A DNA stretch of 40,344 nucleotides from Lachnospiraceae bacterium C10 (GTDB lineage Bacteria; Bacillota; Clostridia; Lachnospirales; Lachnospiraceae), in contig FMTN01000028.1 of assembly GCA_900100095.1 (NCBI GenBank), positions 1-40,344 of the forward strand, read 5' to 3'. The notes beneath the pieces were generated by a model. It searched no databases. It saw nothing but the letters and a program-made list of their open reading frames with translations, and was not told where the DNA came from. Below, piece after piece: positions 7,908 through 16,703 of the stretch; position 1 is the first letter of the stretch, and every line of letters begins with the position of its first letter. The position numbers and the translations under genes were made by a program.

Positions 7908-8405
7908 ATGAGCAGTAAGGTAAGCGAAGGAAGACCGTTAAAGACCGTGGAGCGTTCCCGTTCCGAAGTGACACATGTCGTGATGCAGACGGATATCAAC
8001 GGACAGGGAAGACTGTTTGGAGGCCGTTTGATGGCATGGATTGACGAGGCCGGTGGAATGACAGCGATGCGCCACTCCACCCATGAGGTCATCACAGCGT
8101 CGGTGGATAATCTCGTCTTTAAGGCAGAGGCGAAGCTGAATGATATGGTGGTTCTTATCGGAAAGGTGACCTATGTGGGGAATTCCTCCATGGAGGTTCG
8201 TGTGGATTCCTATCGGGAAGATAATGAGGGAATGCGAATTCCAATCAATCGGGCGTATCTGACCTATGTGGCGACAGATCCCGCCGGAAGACCGATTCCG
8301 GTTCCTTACGGACTTGCTGTAGAAGGTCCGGCAGAAGAGGCGGAATGGCAGGGGGCAAAGAAGCGCAAAGCACTTCGCCTGAAAAGAAAGGAAGAAGCTT
8401 TTTAA
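7908..8405 (+). CDS. Hotdog-fold acyl-CoA thioesterase
   Basis: 165 residues, a single hotdog domain of the acyl-CoA hydrolase (YciA/BACH) group, which releases free CoA from acyl-CoA. The signature run from THVVMQTDINGQGRLFGG through LMAWIDEAGGMTAMRH carries the conserved acidic residue, and ASVDNLVFKAEAKLNDMV is the second typical block. The C-terminus is a Lys/Arg-rich tail (KKRKALRLKRKEEAF). AAGGAAGA precedes the ATG. The gene stands 100 nt after ade, separated by the repeat, and ends at a terminator shared with the convergent CoA-transferase gene. The acyl substrate is not evident. Confidence 0.87.
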   Translation: MSSKVSEGRPLKTVERSRSEVTHVVMQTDINGQGRLFGGRLMAWIDEAGGMTAMRHSTHEVITASVDNLVFKAEAKLNDMVVLIGKVTYVGNSSMEVRVDSYREDNEGMRIPINRAYLTYVATDPAGRPIPVPYGLAVEGPAEEAEWQGAKKRKALRLKRKEEAF

Positions 8406-8412
8406 AAGAAAA

Positions 8413-8442
8413 ACCACCGGCATAGCCGGTGGTCCTTATTTT
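8413..8442. terminator. Bidirectional terminator between convergent genes
   Basis: Perfect 9-bp stem ACCACCGGC-ATA-GCCGGTGGT at 8413-8433. It is followed by CCTTATTTT on the + strand, and on the - strand by a T-rich run (complement of 8402-8412), so it can stop both the thioesterase and CoA-transferase transcripts. Confidence 0.87.
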
Positions 8443-8452
8443 GAAACGATAA

Positions 8453-9793
8453 TTATCGGTTGGAAGTTCTCCACATTCCAAGCTTCTCGGCATCCTGAAT
8501 CAGTGAATCACGAAGATCCGGATGAGCGATGGAGATCAATGCCTCAGCACGCTCCCATGCAGATAAGCCCTTAAGGTTAACCATACCGTATTCGGTAACA
8601 ACATACATGGTCTGTGGACGTGTATCTGTAACGATGGAACCTTCTGCAAGAGTAGGACGGATACGGCTGTGAAGGTTACCCTGCTTGTCTGTGAAAGTAG
8701 AAGACATGCAGATGAAGCTCTTACCACCGTTGGACAGGTAGGCACCCATAACGAAATCCTGCTGTCCGCCTGCTCCTGAGATCTGACGGGTTCCGGCAGA
8801 CTCGGCATTGACCTGACCGTAGAGATCAATGTCAATGGCATTGTTGATGGAGATGAAGTTGTCAATCTGAGAGATGACGCGAACATCGTTGGTGTAATCA
8901 ACCGGTGCGCTCATGCACTGTGGGTTGTCATCGAGGTAATCATAAAGCTTCTTGGTGCCGGCACCGAAAGCGTATACCTGACGGAAACGGTCAATGCTCT
9001 TACGGGCACCTGTGATCTTGCCGGCATTTGCGATGTCAACAAAGGCATCGACATACATCTCGGTATGAACCGCAAGATCCTTTAAATCAGACTGTGCGAT
9101 CAAAGAACCGACAGCGTTTGGCATTCCGCCGATACCGAGCTGAAGGCAGGCACCGTTAGGAATTTCATTTACGATGAGCTCGGCAACCTTCTTGTCAATG
9201 TCAGAAGCAGGACCGCCGGCAGGAATCTCACCAAGAGCAGGAGAGTCACCTTCGACAATTGCCTCAACCTGTGAGATGTGGATGGAATCTTCCATACCGC
9301 CAAGACAGCGAGGCATGTTTTTATTAACTTCAACGATGACATGCTCAGCCTTCTCGCAGACAGCGCTAAGATGGGAAGCGTTTGGACCAAAGGAGAAGTA
9401 ACCATGCTTATCCATTGGTGCAACCTGAATCATAGCGACTCTTGAAGGTGTGGCATTGCCACGGTAATAGGTTGGCAGCTCAGAATAACGGATCGGAGCA
9501 AAAAAAGCATTGTGTGTGGAGAGCATCTTACGCTCGATACCACTCATGTGCCATGAATTCCATGAGAAGTGTTCACCGGAATCTTCTCTCTGCATAATAG
9601 CAGGAAGGTGGAAAATAATACCACCACGAACATTGACGTTCTTAAGTTCATCGGTACGTCTTGCCAGTGCCTGATCCAAGGCTTCAGGAGTACCTGTACA
9701 CCAACCGTAATCAACCCAATCGCCTGACTCAACTACTTTGACAGCTTCGTCTGCAGTGGTCAGTTTCTGCTTATACTCTTCCTCGTAACCCAT
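8453..9793 (-). CDS. but: Butyryl-CoA:acetate CoA-transferase
   Basis: 446 residues. Transfers CoA from butyryl-CoA to acetate, the last step of butyrate formation in many gut Clostridia. The N-terminal [11 protein letters not shown], the block [13 protein letters not shown], the catalytic glutamate in [12 protein letters not shown] (about Glu245) and the CoA-binding [22 protein letters not shown] closely resemble what I recall of Roseburia-type But proteins; 4-hydroxybutyrate CoA-transferase is the close alternative. The start at 9793 has AAGGAGG on the minus strand; an ATG 24 nt upstream has no ribosome site. A Rex-like site lies about 50 nt upstream. The gene appears monocistronic. Confidence 0.9.
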   Translation of the reverse strand: MGYEEEYKQKLTTADEAVKVVESGDWVDYGWCTGTPEALDQALARRTDELKNVNVRGGIIFHLPAIMQREDSGEHFSWNSWHMSGIERKMLSTHNAFFAPIRYSELPTYYRGNATPSRVAMIQVAPMDKHGYFSFGPNASHLSAVCEKAEHVIVEVNKNMPRCLGGMEDSIHISQVEAIVEGDSPALGEIPAGGPASDIDKKVAELIVNEIPNGACLQLGIGGMPNAVGSLIAQSDLKDLAVHTEMYVDAFVDIANAGKITGARKSIDRFRQVYAFGAGTKKLYDYLDDNPQCMSAPVDYTNDVRVISQIDNFISINNAIDIDLYGQVNAESAGTRQISGAGGQQDFVMGAYLSNGGKSFICMSSTFTDKQGNLHSRIRPTLAEGSIVTDTRPQTMYVVTEYGMVNLKGLSAWERAEALISIAHPDLRDSLIQDAEKLGMWRTSNR

Positions 9794-9842
9794 GATTCCT
9801 CCTTGTGTTTCATACATTTCATACGTCTTTTGTAGTGATACT

Positions 9843-9860
9843 TCGTTAAAAAATTATCAC
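9843..9860 (-). promoter_or_regulatory. Possible Rex (NADH-sensing repressor) operator upstream of but
   Basis: Minus strand reads GTGATAA-TTTT-TTAACGA. Compared with the clostridial Rex consensus TTGTTAA-N4-TTAACAA, 11 of 14 specified positions agree. Rex represses fermentation genes at low NADH in Clostridia, which fits a butyrate gene. The similarity is seen; function is inference. Confidence 0.45.
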
Positions 9861-9914
9861 ACTAGACTTTCATTTTACCACGGTTGGCTTCTCTTAGCAA
9901 TGTAATATGAAGGA

Positions 9915-10319
9915 TTATTCATTGGGGGATTTTATAAATTCACGGGAGAGCTGGACATAACGATGCTTGCGTTTTAGGGTATTGGCTTCGTTTATGAGGA
10001 AGTCTCTGTCCACCGGGGTAAGGAAATTATAGGCTTCCAGGAGAGATGACTCTTCTATGGATAAAAAGGGAGGATCGATTTCCTTGTAATCCGAGAGCCC
10101 GATCAGGTAATCGCTGCTTACATGGAAAATGCTGCAGAGGTTTTTTAAAATGGAAATGTCCGGATCATGCATACCGGTAATATATCCGTTTACGGTGCTC
10201 TGGGAAAGACCAATCATAGCTCCGAGATCCGCCTGGGTCATATTATGTTCCTGAAGAAGCTTGCGAAGCCGTGTTCCCAATATATTTTCAGTGGCTTTCT
10301 CCTGATTCTTTTGCTTCAT
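9915..10319 (-). CDS. XRE-family helix-turn-helix regulator
   Basis: 134 residues. An N-terminal Cro/CI-type helix-turn-helix (about 16-72) with the typical run MTQADLGAMIGLSQSTVNGY and the closing DPDISILKNLCSIFHVSSDYLIG. The C-terminal 60 residues are helical and charged with no recognised ligand domain. It lies between but and a divergent TraX-like gene; repeated TCGAGAA motifs in the divergent region could be its operator. The target genes are unknown. Confidence 0.88.
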   Translation of the reverse strand: MKQKNQEKATENILGTRLRKLLQEHNMTQADLGAMIGLSQSTVNGYITGMHDPDISILKNLCSIFHVSSDYLIGLSDYKEIDPPFLSIEESSLLEAYNFLTPVDRDFLINEANTLKRKHRYVQLSREFIKSPNE

Positions 10320-10410
10320 GTCAACCTCATTTATATGGATAGAATAATAGTTAAAAATATGATAGTTACAAGTATGAGAATAGAAGATAATATTGAAAAT
10401 ACAGATGAAT

Positions 10411-10440
10411 TATCGAGAAAGTCGATATCAAAATCGAGAA
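10411..10440. promoter_or_regulatory. TCGA-containing dyad and half-site between divergent genes
   Basis: TATCGA-GAAAG-TCGATA (10411-10427) is a perfect dyad, and a further TCGAGAA starts at 10434, 21 nt (two helical turns) from the first TCGAGAA at 10413. This spacing fits binding on one DNA face. The XRE regulator encoded next door is the obvious candidate, but this is inference. Confidence 0.35.
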
Positions 10441-10465
10441 GAACGTTAAAAGAAAGAGAACAATC

Positions 10466-11209
10466 ATGACAGAAATGAAAAGAGAAACAACAGCGTTTAC
10501 CCTGAAGATTATTGCCATTGTAACCATGTTGCTGGACCATGTGGGGGCTGTGATTATAGAGAAAGGAATGCATAAAGGCGGGATAGGGATTGAAACCGTA
10601 AGGCAGTTAGATCAGATTGATTTTTTCCTTCGGGCAATTGGCCGGATTTCTTTTCCGATATTTTGCTACCTTTTAGTGGAAGGATTTTTCTATACATCCA
10701 ATAGGAAGAAACATGCCATCCGATTGGGTGTGTTTGCTCTTTTGTCAGAGATTCCCTTTGATCTGGCGGTGAATGAGAAGCTATTGGAATTTCAGGTACA
10801 TAATAATGTTATGTTTACTCTGCTGCTTGGCTTCCTGGGAATCTGGCTGTTGGAGTACTGGAAGCAGAAGGACTTACCGGCACTGGTGTTGATGTGCGGT
10901 AACGTTGCAGCGGTTACAGGGCTGTATCTGCTGGCAGACTGGATCCGGTGTGATTATGGCGGAGCGGGAATTCTTGCGATTCTCGGAATTTATGTACTCC
11001 ATGATAAAAGTCCGTATGCCGGATATATCCTGGCTGTGGTCATCCTGGCTGTCCTTAGTAATCCATTGGAGCTTGTGGCGCTGTTTGGCCTTGGGGCTCT
11101 GGTTTTCTACAGAGGACGACAGGGAAGGAAGTTAAAGTACGTAAGTTATATCGTGTATCCGGTACATTTGCTGGCTTTTGCCGGGGTACGTGTCTTGATG
11201 GGGATTTGA
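10466..11209 (+). CDS. TraX-family integral membrane protein
   Basis: 247 residues, mostly hydrophobic with about seven predicted membrane spans. The N-terminal block LKIIAIVTMLLDHVGAVI, the FFLRAIGRISFPIFCYLLVEGFFYTSNRKK-type segment (split around 52-82) and ALLSEIPFDLAVN are the hallmark of the TraX family. TraX was named for F-pilin acetylation, but chromosomal Clostridia members have no proven role, and no conjugation genes are visible here. The ribosome site is weak (AAAGAGA). It is divergent from the XRE gene and precedes clpB, which has its own promoter. Confidence 0.85.
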   Translation: MTEMKRETTAFTLKIIAIVTMLLDHVGAVIIEKGMHKGGIGIETVRQLDQIDFFLRAIGRISFPIFCYLLVEGFFYTSNRKKHAIRLGVFALLSEIPFDLAVNEKLLEFQVHNNVMFTLLLGFLGIWLLEYWKQKDLPALVLMCGNVAAVTGLYLLADWIRCDYGGAGILAILGIYVLHDKSPYAGYILAVVILAVLSNPLELVALFGLGALVFYRGRQGRKLKYVSYIVYPVHLLAFAGVRVLMGI

Positions 11210-11235
11210 CAGCATGCGTTTCTTTTTTGCTTTTG

Positions 11236-11262
11236 TTAGCACTCTGTATTGACGAGTGCTAA
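11236..11262. promoter_or_regulatory. CIRCE element (HrcA operator)
   Basis: TTAGCACTC-N9-GAGTGCTAA is a perfect match to the CIRCE consensus, the binding site of heat-shock repressor HrcA. It overlaps the -35 region of the clpB promoter and so explains heat-shock control of clpB. Confidence 0.96.
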
Positions 11263-11277
11263 CAAACGTGCTATAAC
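11249..11277 (+). promoter_or_regulatory. Sigma-A promoter of clpB
   Basis: TTGACG at 11249-11254, 17-bp spacer, TATAAC at 11272-11277. The right arm of CIRCE lies on the -35 box and the start of the spacer. Confidence 0.85.
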
Positions 11278-11340
11278 AGAATTATTCAAAGAATAAAGTA
11301 CAAATTACAAATAGAACTCCAATAGAAAGGGGGCATAGAA

Positions 11341-14064
11341 ATGAACATTAGCAAATTCACACAGAAATCGGTAGAAGCGGTGCAGGCCACAGAGAAGTTG
11401 GCTTACGACTACGGGAATCAGGAAATCACACAGGAGCACCTTCTGTTGGCGTTGATGCAACAGGAAGAGGGACTGATTCCAAAGCTTTTTGAGAAGATGG
11501 AAATTGACGTGACCTACTTTACCAATGACTGTGTTCAGATGGTATCTTCTCTTCCAAAGGTGTCCGGTGGCGGTAACGTATATATCGGCAAGGCGTTGAA
11601 TGATGTCCTGATCCATGCAGAGGATGAGGCGAAAGCTATGGGAGATGAATATGTCTCCGTTGAGCATTTGTTTTTATCTATGATTGCCCATCCGGATAGG
11701 ATGATGAAGGATAAGTTAAAAGAGTTCGGCTTAACAAGGGAGAGATTCCTTACAGCTTTGTCTACGGTGCGAGGTAATCAGAGGGTGACAAGCGATCATC
11801 CGGAGGATACCTACGACACCCTTGAAAAGTACGGCTATGACATGGTCGAACGTGCCAGAGAACAGAAGCTGGATCCGGTCATCGGAAGAGATACAGAGAT
11901 CCGGAATGTGGTTCGGATCCTTTCCCGTAAGACGAAGAATAATCCGGTACTGATCGGTGAGCCCGGCGTTGGTAAGACAGCAGCCGTGGAAGGCCTGGCA
12001 CAGAGAATTGTTCGTGGAGATGTACCGGAGACCTTAAAGGATAAGAAGATTTTTGCCCTGGATATGGGAGCTCTTGTAGCAGGTGCGAAGTATCGCGGAG
12101 AATTCGAGGAGCGATTGAAGGCAGTATTAGAAGAGATTCGTAAGTCTGAGGGACGCATCATCCTCTTCATCGACGAACTTCATACCATCGTTGGCGCAGG
12201 TAAGACGGAAGGCAGCATGGATGCCGGTAATATGTTAAAGCCGATGCTGGCAAGAGGAGAACTGCATTGTATCGGAGCAACCACCCTGGATGAGTACCGG
12301 AAATACATTGAAAAGGATCCGGCATTGGAGCGACGATTCCAGCCGGTTATGGTCAATGAGCCGACACTGGAGGATACCATCAGTATTCTTCGTGGAATCA
12401 AGGACCGTTACGAGGTCTTCCATGGGGTTAAGATTACCGATGCGGCACTTGTCGCTGCAGCAACCCTGTCCGACCGTTATATTTCCGATCGATTCCTTCC
12501 GGACAAAGCCATTGACCTGGTGGACGAGGCCTGTGCCTCCATTAAGACAGAACTGGATTCCATGCCGGCAGAACTGGATGAGTTGAATCGTAAGGTTATG
12601 CAGCTTCAGATTGAAGAGACCGCTTTGAAAAAGGAGACGGATCCTCTGAGTAAGGAGCGGCTTGCCAATCTTCAGAAGGAACTGTCCGAGCTGTCTGATA
12701 CGCTTTCTGTTAAGAAGGCACAGTGGGAGAATGAAAAGTCTTCCGTATCCCGTGTATCAGAACTGCGGGAACAGATCGATGCTGTAAAGGGTGAGATTGC
12801 AACCGCACAGAACAGCTATGATCTGAATAAGGCAGCAGAGCTACAGTATGGCAAACTTCCGGAACTTGAGAAGGAACTGGAGACGGAAGAAGAAAAGCTG
12901 AAAAAGAAAGATATCACCATGCTCCATGAGAGCGTGGATGAGGATGAAATTGCCTCCATTGTTTCCAGATGGACCGGTATTCCGGTTTCCAAGTTGAACG
13001 AAAGTGAGCGGTCAAAGATTCTTCATCTGGGTGATTTGCTGCATCGTCGTGTCATCGGACAGGAAGAAGCGGTGGAGAAGGTGACGGATGCTATCATTCG
13101 AAGCCGCGCCGGCATTAAGGATCCCGGTCGGCCAATTGGAAGCTTTCTTTTCCTTGGACCAACGGGTGTCGGCAAGACAGAGCTTGCAAAGAGCCTGGCA
13201 GCCAGCCTTTTCGATGATGAAAACAATATGGTTCGTATCGATATGAGTGAATACATGGAGAAGTACTCTGTGTCCAGACTCATCGGAGCACCTCCTGGAT
13301 ATGTGGGATATGACGAGGGCGGACAGTTGACGGAAGCCGTTCGAAGAAAGCCATATTCGGTTGTTTTGTTTGATGAGGTGGAGAAGGCGCATCCGGATGT
13401 TTTCAATGTCCTGCTGCAGGTCTTAGATGACGGTCGAATCACAGATTCTCAGGGAAGAACGGTGGATTTTAAAAATACGGTCATCATTATGACAAGTAAC
13501 CTCGGTTCTCAGGAATTGCTGGGAGGCATCGATCCGAATGGCAATATTACATCTTCGGCAAGGGATGCGGTAGAGGAAGAACTGCAAAAGTCCTTCCGGC
13601 CGGAATTTTTGAACCGATTGGATGAACTGATCATGTTCCATCCTCTGACAAAGGATAATATCGGTCATATTGTGGGATTGATGTTATCTGAACTAAATGG
13701 AAGGTTGCATGACAGGGAAATTACGGTGGAACTGACCAAAGAGGCGACCGACTATATCACAGAGAACGGATACGATCCGGTTTACGGTGCAAGACCGCTA
13801 AAGCGGTTCCTGCAAAAGCATGTGGAGACTCTTGCTGCAAGAATGATTTTGGAAGGAAAGGTTTCCATGGGAGATGTCCTTGTGATTGACAAAAAGGAAG
13901 CAGAACCTGAGAAGGATATGGCATTTCTGGCACAGAGTGAAGATGGAAAAGCGGAAGGCATGGAGGATCTCTTTACTGAAAACAAGGCGACAGGCGGAAG
14001 GCTTGATGCATTAAGCAACAGAAGAGACAAAGAAGATCTGTATGCCTATGTCAAAAAGAAGTAA
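11341..14064 (+). CDS. clpB: ClpB disaggregase
   Basis: 907 residues. A hexameric AAA+ chaperone that pulls proteins out of aggregates with DnaK. In order: Clp N-terminal repeats (1-145), first AAA+ with GEPGVGKT (Gly206-Thr213) and arginine-rich ALERRFQPV, a coiled-coil middle domain (about 405-520) which distinguishes ClpB from ClpC/ClpA, second AAA+ with GPTGVGKT (606-613) and the ClpB D2-small domain. About 45-50 extra charged residues at the C-terminus (after KKEAEPEKD) exceed the usual 860-870 length. GAAAGGGGG precedes the ATG. Controlled by CIRCE/HrcA. Confidence 0.97.
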   Translation: MNISKFTQKSVEAVQATEKLAYDYGNQEITQEHLLLALMQQEEGLIPKLFEKMEIDVTYFTNDCVQMVSSLPKVSGGGNVYIGKALNDVLIHAEDEAKAMGDEYVSVEHLFLSMIAHPDRMMKDKLKEFGLTRERFLTALSTVRGNQRVTSDHPEDTYDTLEKYGYDMVERAREQKLDPVIGRDTEIRNVVRILSRKTKNNPVLIGEPGVGKTAAVEGLAQRIVRGDVPETLKDKKIFALDMGALVAGAKYRGEFEERLKAVLEEIRKSEGRIILFIDELHTIVGAGKTEGSMDAGNMLKPMLARGELHCIGATTLDEYRKYIEKDPALERRFQPVMVNEPTLEDTISILRGIKDRYEVFHGVKITDAALVAAATLSDRYISDRFLPDKAIDLVDEACASIKTELDSMPAELDELNRKVMQLQIEETALKKETDPLSKERLANLQKELSELSDTLSVKKAQWENEKSSVSRVSELREQIDAVKGEIATAQNSYDLNKAAELQYGKLPELEKELETEEEKLKKKDITMLHESVDEDEIASIVSRWTGIPVSKLNESERSKILHLGDLLHRRVIGQEEAVEKVTDAIIRSRAGIKDPGRPIGSFLFLGPTGVGKTELAKSLAASLFDDENNMVRIDMSEYMEKYSVSRLIGAPPGYVGYDEGGQLTEAVRRKPYSVVLFDEVEKAHPDVFNVLLQVLDDGRITDSQGRTVDFKNTVIIMTSNLGSQELLGGIDPNGNITSSARDAVEEELQKSFRPEFLNRLDELIMFHPLTKDNIGHIVGLMLSELNGRLHDREITVELTKEATDYITENGYDPVYGARPLKRFLQKHVETLAARMILEGKVSMGDVLVIDKKEAEPEKDMAFLAQSEDGKAEGMEDLFTENKATGGRLDALSNRRDKEDLYAYVKKK

Positions 14065-14080
14065 AGCTGTCGTTTTGGCA

Positions 14081-14119
14081 ACAACATTGTTATAATAGGG
14101 TTATAACTATCGTTGTTGT
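14081..14119 (+). promoter_or_regulatory. Extended -10 promoter inside a dyad, upstream of the 816-residue protein
   Basis: TGTTATAAT (14088-14096) is an extended -10 box. It is embedded in a larger dyad: GTTATAA-TAGGG-TTATAAC (14089-14107, perfect arms) flanked by ACAACA (14081-14086) and TGTTGT (14114-14119). This looks like an operator covering the promoter; no regulator can be named. Confidence 0.5.
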
Positions 14120-14134
14120 CAAAGGAGGTTTTCT

Positions 14135-16585
14135 ATGGGGGATCGTGCAGTGCCTGACGATAACAACTTGGATCTTTCGGTCCCATTGGGTTATCGTGAA
14201 TTTACAGCTTTAAATTCTCTGATTGAGGATGAACCATCGCTTTGCGAGTGGTCGGGAGATGAGGAGATTTATGATCTTCATCTGCCGGCATTGGAGAAGA
14301 TGCGGTATGCTGCGGCTCCTTTTGCGCAGTCCGATTATAATGATCGGTACAGGATTTTAGAGCGTAAGCTTCTCAAGGAAATGGATCGATGTGGTATTCA
14401 GGGAGATGCCGGTTCATCCGCAGCTCTTTTCCGTGAATATCTTATCGGTAAGAAGGGCTATTCCTTTTCGGAAGCTCTGTCGGTAGATGATGTTCCGGAA
14501 CAGATGCTTTCTGAGATGGAGCAGTGGCTATTTGCCCTGACAGGTATTCACAGGGATAGGGATGGAGCAGCATTCTTTGGTGAAATTGTCGGCGAAACGC
14601 TTCAGGCCATGTGTTCCTTCACATTTCGCGGGCCACAGCTGACAAGGCCGGAGGATGTGAAATGGACCTTGAAGGAGTTTCTTGGTTTTTTCCAGATGGC
14701 TACGGATATTTCATCCGATTACGTACCGAATTTCACTTCGCTTCGACTGAATGCCAGAGAAGAGGACTGTGTCATCAAGGAAGCATTCGAAGATGCGGCG
14801 GGAGGAAGCGAGAAACTCGCGGATTCCCTGCATACAGTGTTTATGGTGGCACAGGGCTTTGGCTTTATGTTCGAGAATTATAATAAGCGATGTGGTGCAC
14901 CGGCCCAGCGTGCCATGGCAGTACGCCAGTATATGGATATGTACAATGCCATGCTGGTGGAACCTCTGGAAAAGTATGCAACGGGAAGAATCTTTGAGGA
15001 GATACAGGGACTGAAGAACTGTCTGGATGTCATCAATGGTTACGGTGTCAACAGTGGTTATGTCGATGCCTATGGTCTGAAGCGTATCAATGCCCTGGAT
15101 CGTCTGGGAAGAGATTATCTTCGCGGAGAAATTGAATTTCCGGAAGAGCTTGAGAGTGAGAGACTGCGTCTTAAAAAGGACGGAAGAGAGAATCTTCAGG
15201 ATGGCAGCAATCGCCTTCTTATGACCGTTGTGGCTCGGATCTTTAATGATTCCATTGAGAAGTATCGGAAGCAGCTGGAATTTTTGTGGACAATGGATGA
15301 CTGGTACCGGTCAAAAGACAGGACACGGATGGTGGTCCTCGTATTTTCCAATCAGTTCCATCAACTGTATCAGGAGCAGCAGGCTCAGGCACTGCGGGAG
15401 ATGGGAACGACGATGTACGATCTGCTTGCCATTGACGGCAGACCGGTGAAGGAAATTTTTGCTTCCTCATCCCAATCCTTTGATGAAAAGACAGGGGAAG
15501 TGGTTATGAAGGCCATGGTTCTTCGTGCCATGCTCTCTGACGACCGGAATGTTTCAATCGGAATCTACGGGCAGACACCGGAAGGATATGAACTGGTTCA
15601 CATCCCTTATAAAAAGCGGACGGCCTATCTCGGTTCCCAGGTATTTTCCACGGTGGGAAATGATACGCTGAGCAAGGCGCAGGACAGTGTCGTTGCCTGT
15701 CTGAATGCGGTGGAGCAGCGAAGCATCGATACCAAGCAGATTCCGGGCGTTCAGTTGGCTTCCTATCATATGATACAGGATATTTTCGGACATGATCTGA
15801 TCCGGGCACTGGATCGGCAGGGCCAAAGCCCATTCGAGTACATTACCGTAAATACCCAGCCTTTTATGGAGGTGGCAGAAGAATTTACCATCGATGGTGA
15901 ACCAGTGGAGGAGACTCTGTCGGAGCTTGGAATGGTTCTTACCGTTCTTCGCGTCGATCCGAATAATGAAATTGTGGTTCACCTTCCGGGATTTGTGGAT
16001 GGAGAAATTGTTACGGAGGGCAGCATACCGATTCTGGTGGAACTGAATCCGCTGGATATTCAGATGAATCTGTTATCCGGAGCGAAAAATACCATGGAAC
16101 AGGCAATTTCCCGGTATCGAATGGATCTGTATGACCAATTGCTTGCGCTCCAAAGTAAAAAGCATGCCATACATGGGGACAGTGAGGAATTTACAGTACT
16201 CCGTGACCGGACAATAGAAATGGTACAGCTGGCAAGCAAGGTGATATACAAGGGTCGCTACGATGCGGCGGATATGCAGCCCCTCAGGGAGCAGCTGATG
16301 CTGGTACAGGAAGCTGCCAAAGGTTATATCGGGAAGAAGATGGAGCAGGGCAGTGGACGCGGCCTGCCGGGGTCTCTTCGCAGAGTAAGGCTGGATGCCT
16401 CAGAGAATATCGAAGCTTTAAAGCTTCCGTCTCAGGTTATGCGGGCAGCATCCTATGAGGAACTGGCAGGAGATTTGGCCGTACAGTTTTCCGATGTGAA
16501 TCAGGAAATGCGAGACAGAAGGATCTCAAGAGCAAAAAAATTGAAAAATAATAGGAAAATGTCCGTCTTAGGCGTACAAATGTAA
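14135..16585 (+). CDS. Large protein of unknown function
   Basis: 816 residues, soluble in appearance, no signal peptide, no membrane span and no nucleotide-binding or catalytic motif that I recognise. The composition is acidic in the N-terminal half and Arg/Lys-rich in the last 70 residues (RRVRLDASENIEALK to the SRAKKLKNNRK tail). Segments such as FLGFFQMATDISSDYV and VARIFNDSIEKYRKQLEFLW suggest a mostly helical protein, while 380-480 and 560-640 look beta-rich. A strong AAAGGAGG site and its own promoter indicate real expression, and codon usage resembles its neighbours. It is alone between clpB and rarA. I cannot assign a function. Confidence 0.82.
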   Translation: MGDRAVPDDNNLDLSVPLGYREFTALNSLIEDEPSLCEWSGDEEIYDLHLPALEKMRYAAAPFAQSDYNDRYRILERKLLKEMDRCGIQGDAGSSAALFREYLIGKKGYSFSEALSVDDVPEQMLSEMEQWLFALTGIHRDRDGAAFFGEIVGETLQAMCSFTFRGPQLTRPEDVKWTLKEFLGFFQMATDISSDYVPNFTSLRLNAREEDCVIKEAFEDAAGGSEKLADSLHTVFMVAQGFGFMFENYNKRCGAPAQRAMAVRQYMDMYNAMLVEPLEKYATGRIFEEIQGLKNCLDVINGYGVNSGYVDAYGLKRINALDRLGRDYLRGEIEFPEELESERLRLKKDGRENLQDGSNRLLMTVVARIFNDSIEKYRKQLEFLWTMDDWYRSKDRTRMVVLVFSNQFHQLYQEQQAQALREMGTTMYDLLAIDGRPVKEIFASSSQSFDEKTGEVVMKAMVLRAMLSDDRNVSIGIYGQTPEGYELVHIPYKKRTAYLGSQVFSTVGNDTLSKAQDSVVACLNAVEQRSIDTKQIPGVQLASYHMIQDIFGHDLIRALDRQGQSPFEYITVNTQPFMEVAEEFTIDGEPVEETLSELGMVLTVLRVDPNNEIVVHLPGFVDGEIVTEGSIPILVELNPLDIQMNLLSGAKNTMEQAISRYRMDLYDQLLALQSKKHAIHGDSEEFTVLRDRTIEMVQLASKVIYKGRYDAADMQPLREQLMLVQEAAKGYIGKKMEQGSGRGLPGSLRRVRLDASENIEALKLPSQVMRAASYEELAGDLAVQFSDVNQEMRDRRISRAKKLKNNRKMSVLGVQM

Positions 16586-16592
16586 TTTGTAC
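16574..16592. other. Perfect palindrome containing the stop codon
   Basis: GTACAAAT-GTA-ATTTGTAC spans the stop codon (TAA at 16583-16585) of the 816-residue gene. An 8-bp A/T-rich stem without T-tract; it could be an operator or RNA hairpin. Confidence 0.5.
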
Positions 16593-16604
16593 ACGGAAAA
16601 GGAC

Positions 16605-16633
16605 TTGCAATGCCACCTGTGTATTGGTATTCT
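16605..16633 (+). promoter_or_regulatory. Likely promoter of rarA
   Basis: TTGCAA at 16605-16610, exactly 17 bp, TATTCT at 16628-16633. The left arm of the terminator-like stem lies partly on the -35 box and spacer, so only transcripts entering from upstream can form it. Confidence 0.55.
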
Positions 16634-16703
16634 ATATCCGGCACAATAGACTTGGAACAAAGTCTTGATCAGGATATCAGAAAGCCCGGGGTGGCATTTT
16701 TTT
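16609..16703 (+). terminator. Nested-stem terminator-like RNA before rarA
   Basis: Outer stem AATGCCACC (16609-16617) with GGTGGCATT (16690-16698) running into T7 that ends one base before the rarA ATG. Nested inside are ATATCC/GGATAT (16634-16639, 16672-16677) and AGACTT/AAGTCT (16648-16653, 16660-16665). The three stems make one long rod with two internal loops. It probably ends readthrough from the 816-residue gene; an independent small RNA is the alternative. Confidence 0.5.

Noticed and set aside
10466-11209. Evidence for a conjugative element because of a TraX-like gene
   Set aside because: No other transfer, relaxase or integrase gene is present, and TraX-family genes are common on clostridial chromosomes.
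16570-16703. 6S RNA next to rarA
   Set aside because: A 6S gene is near rarA in some Firmicutes, but the structured segment here is only about 95 nt and would otherwise have to run into the upstream coding sequence.
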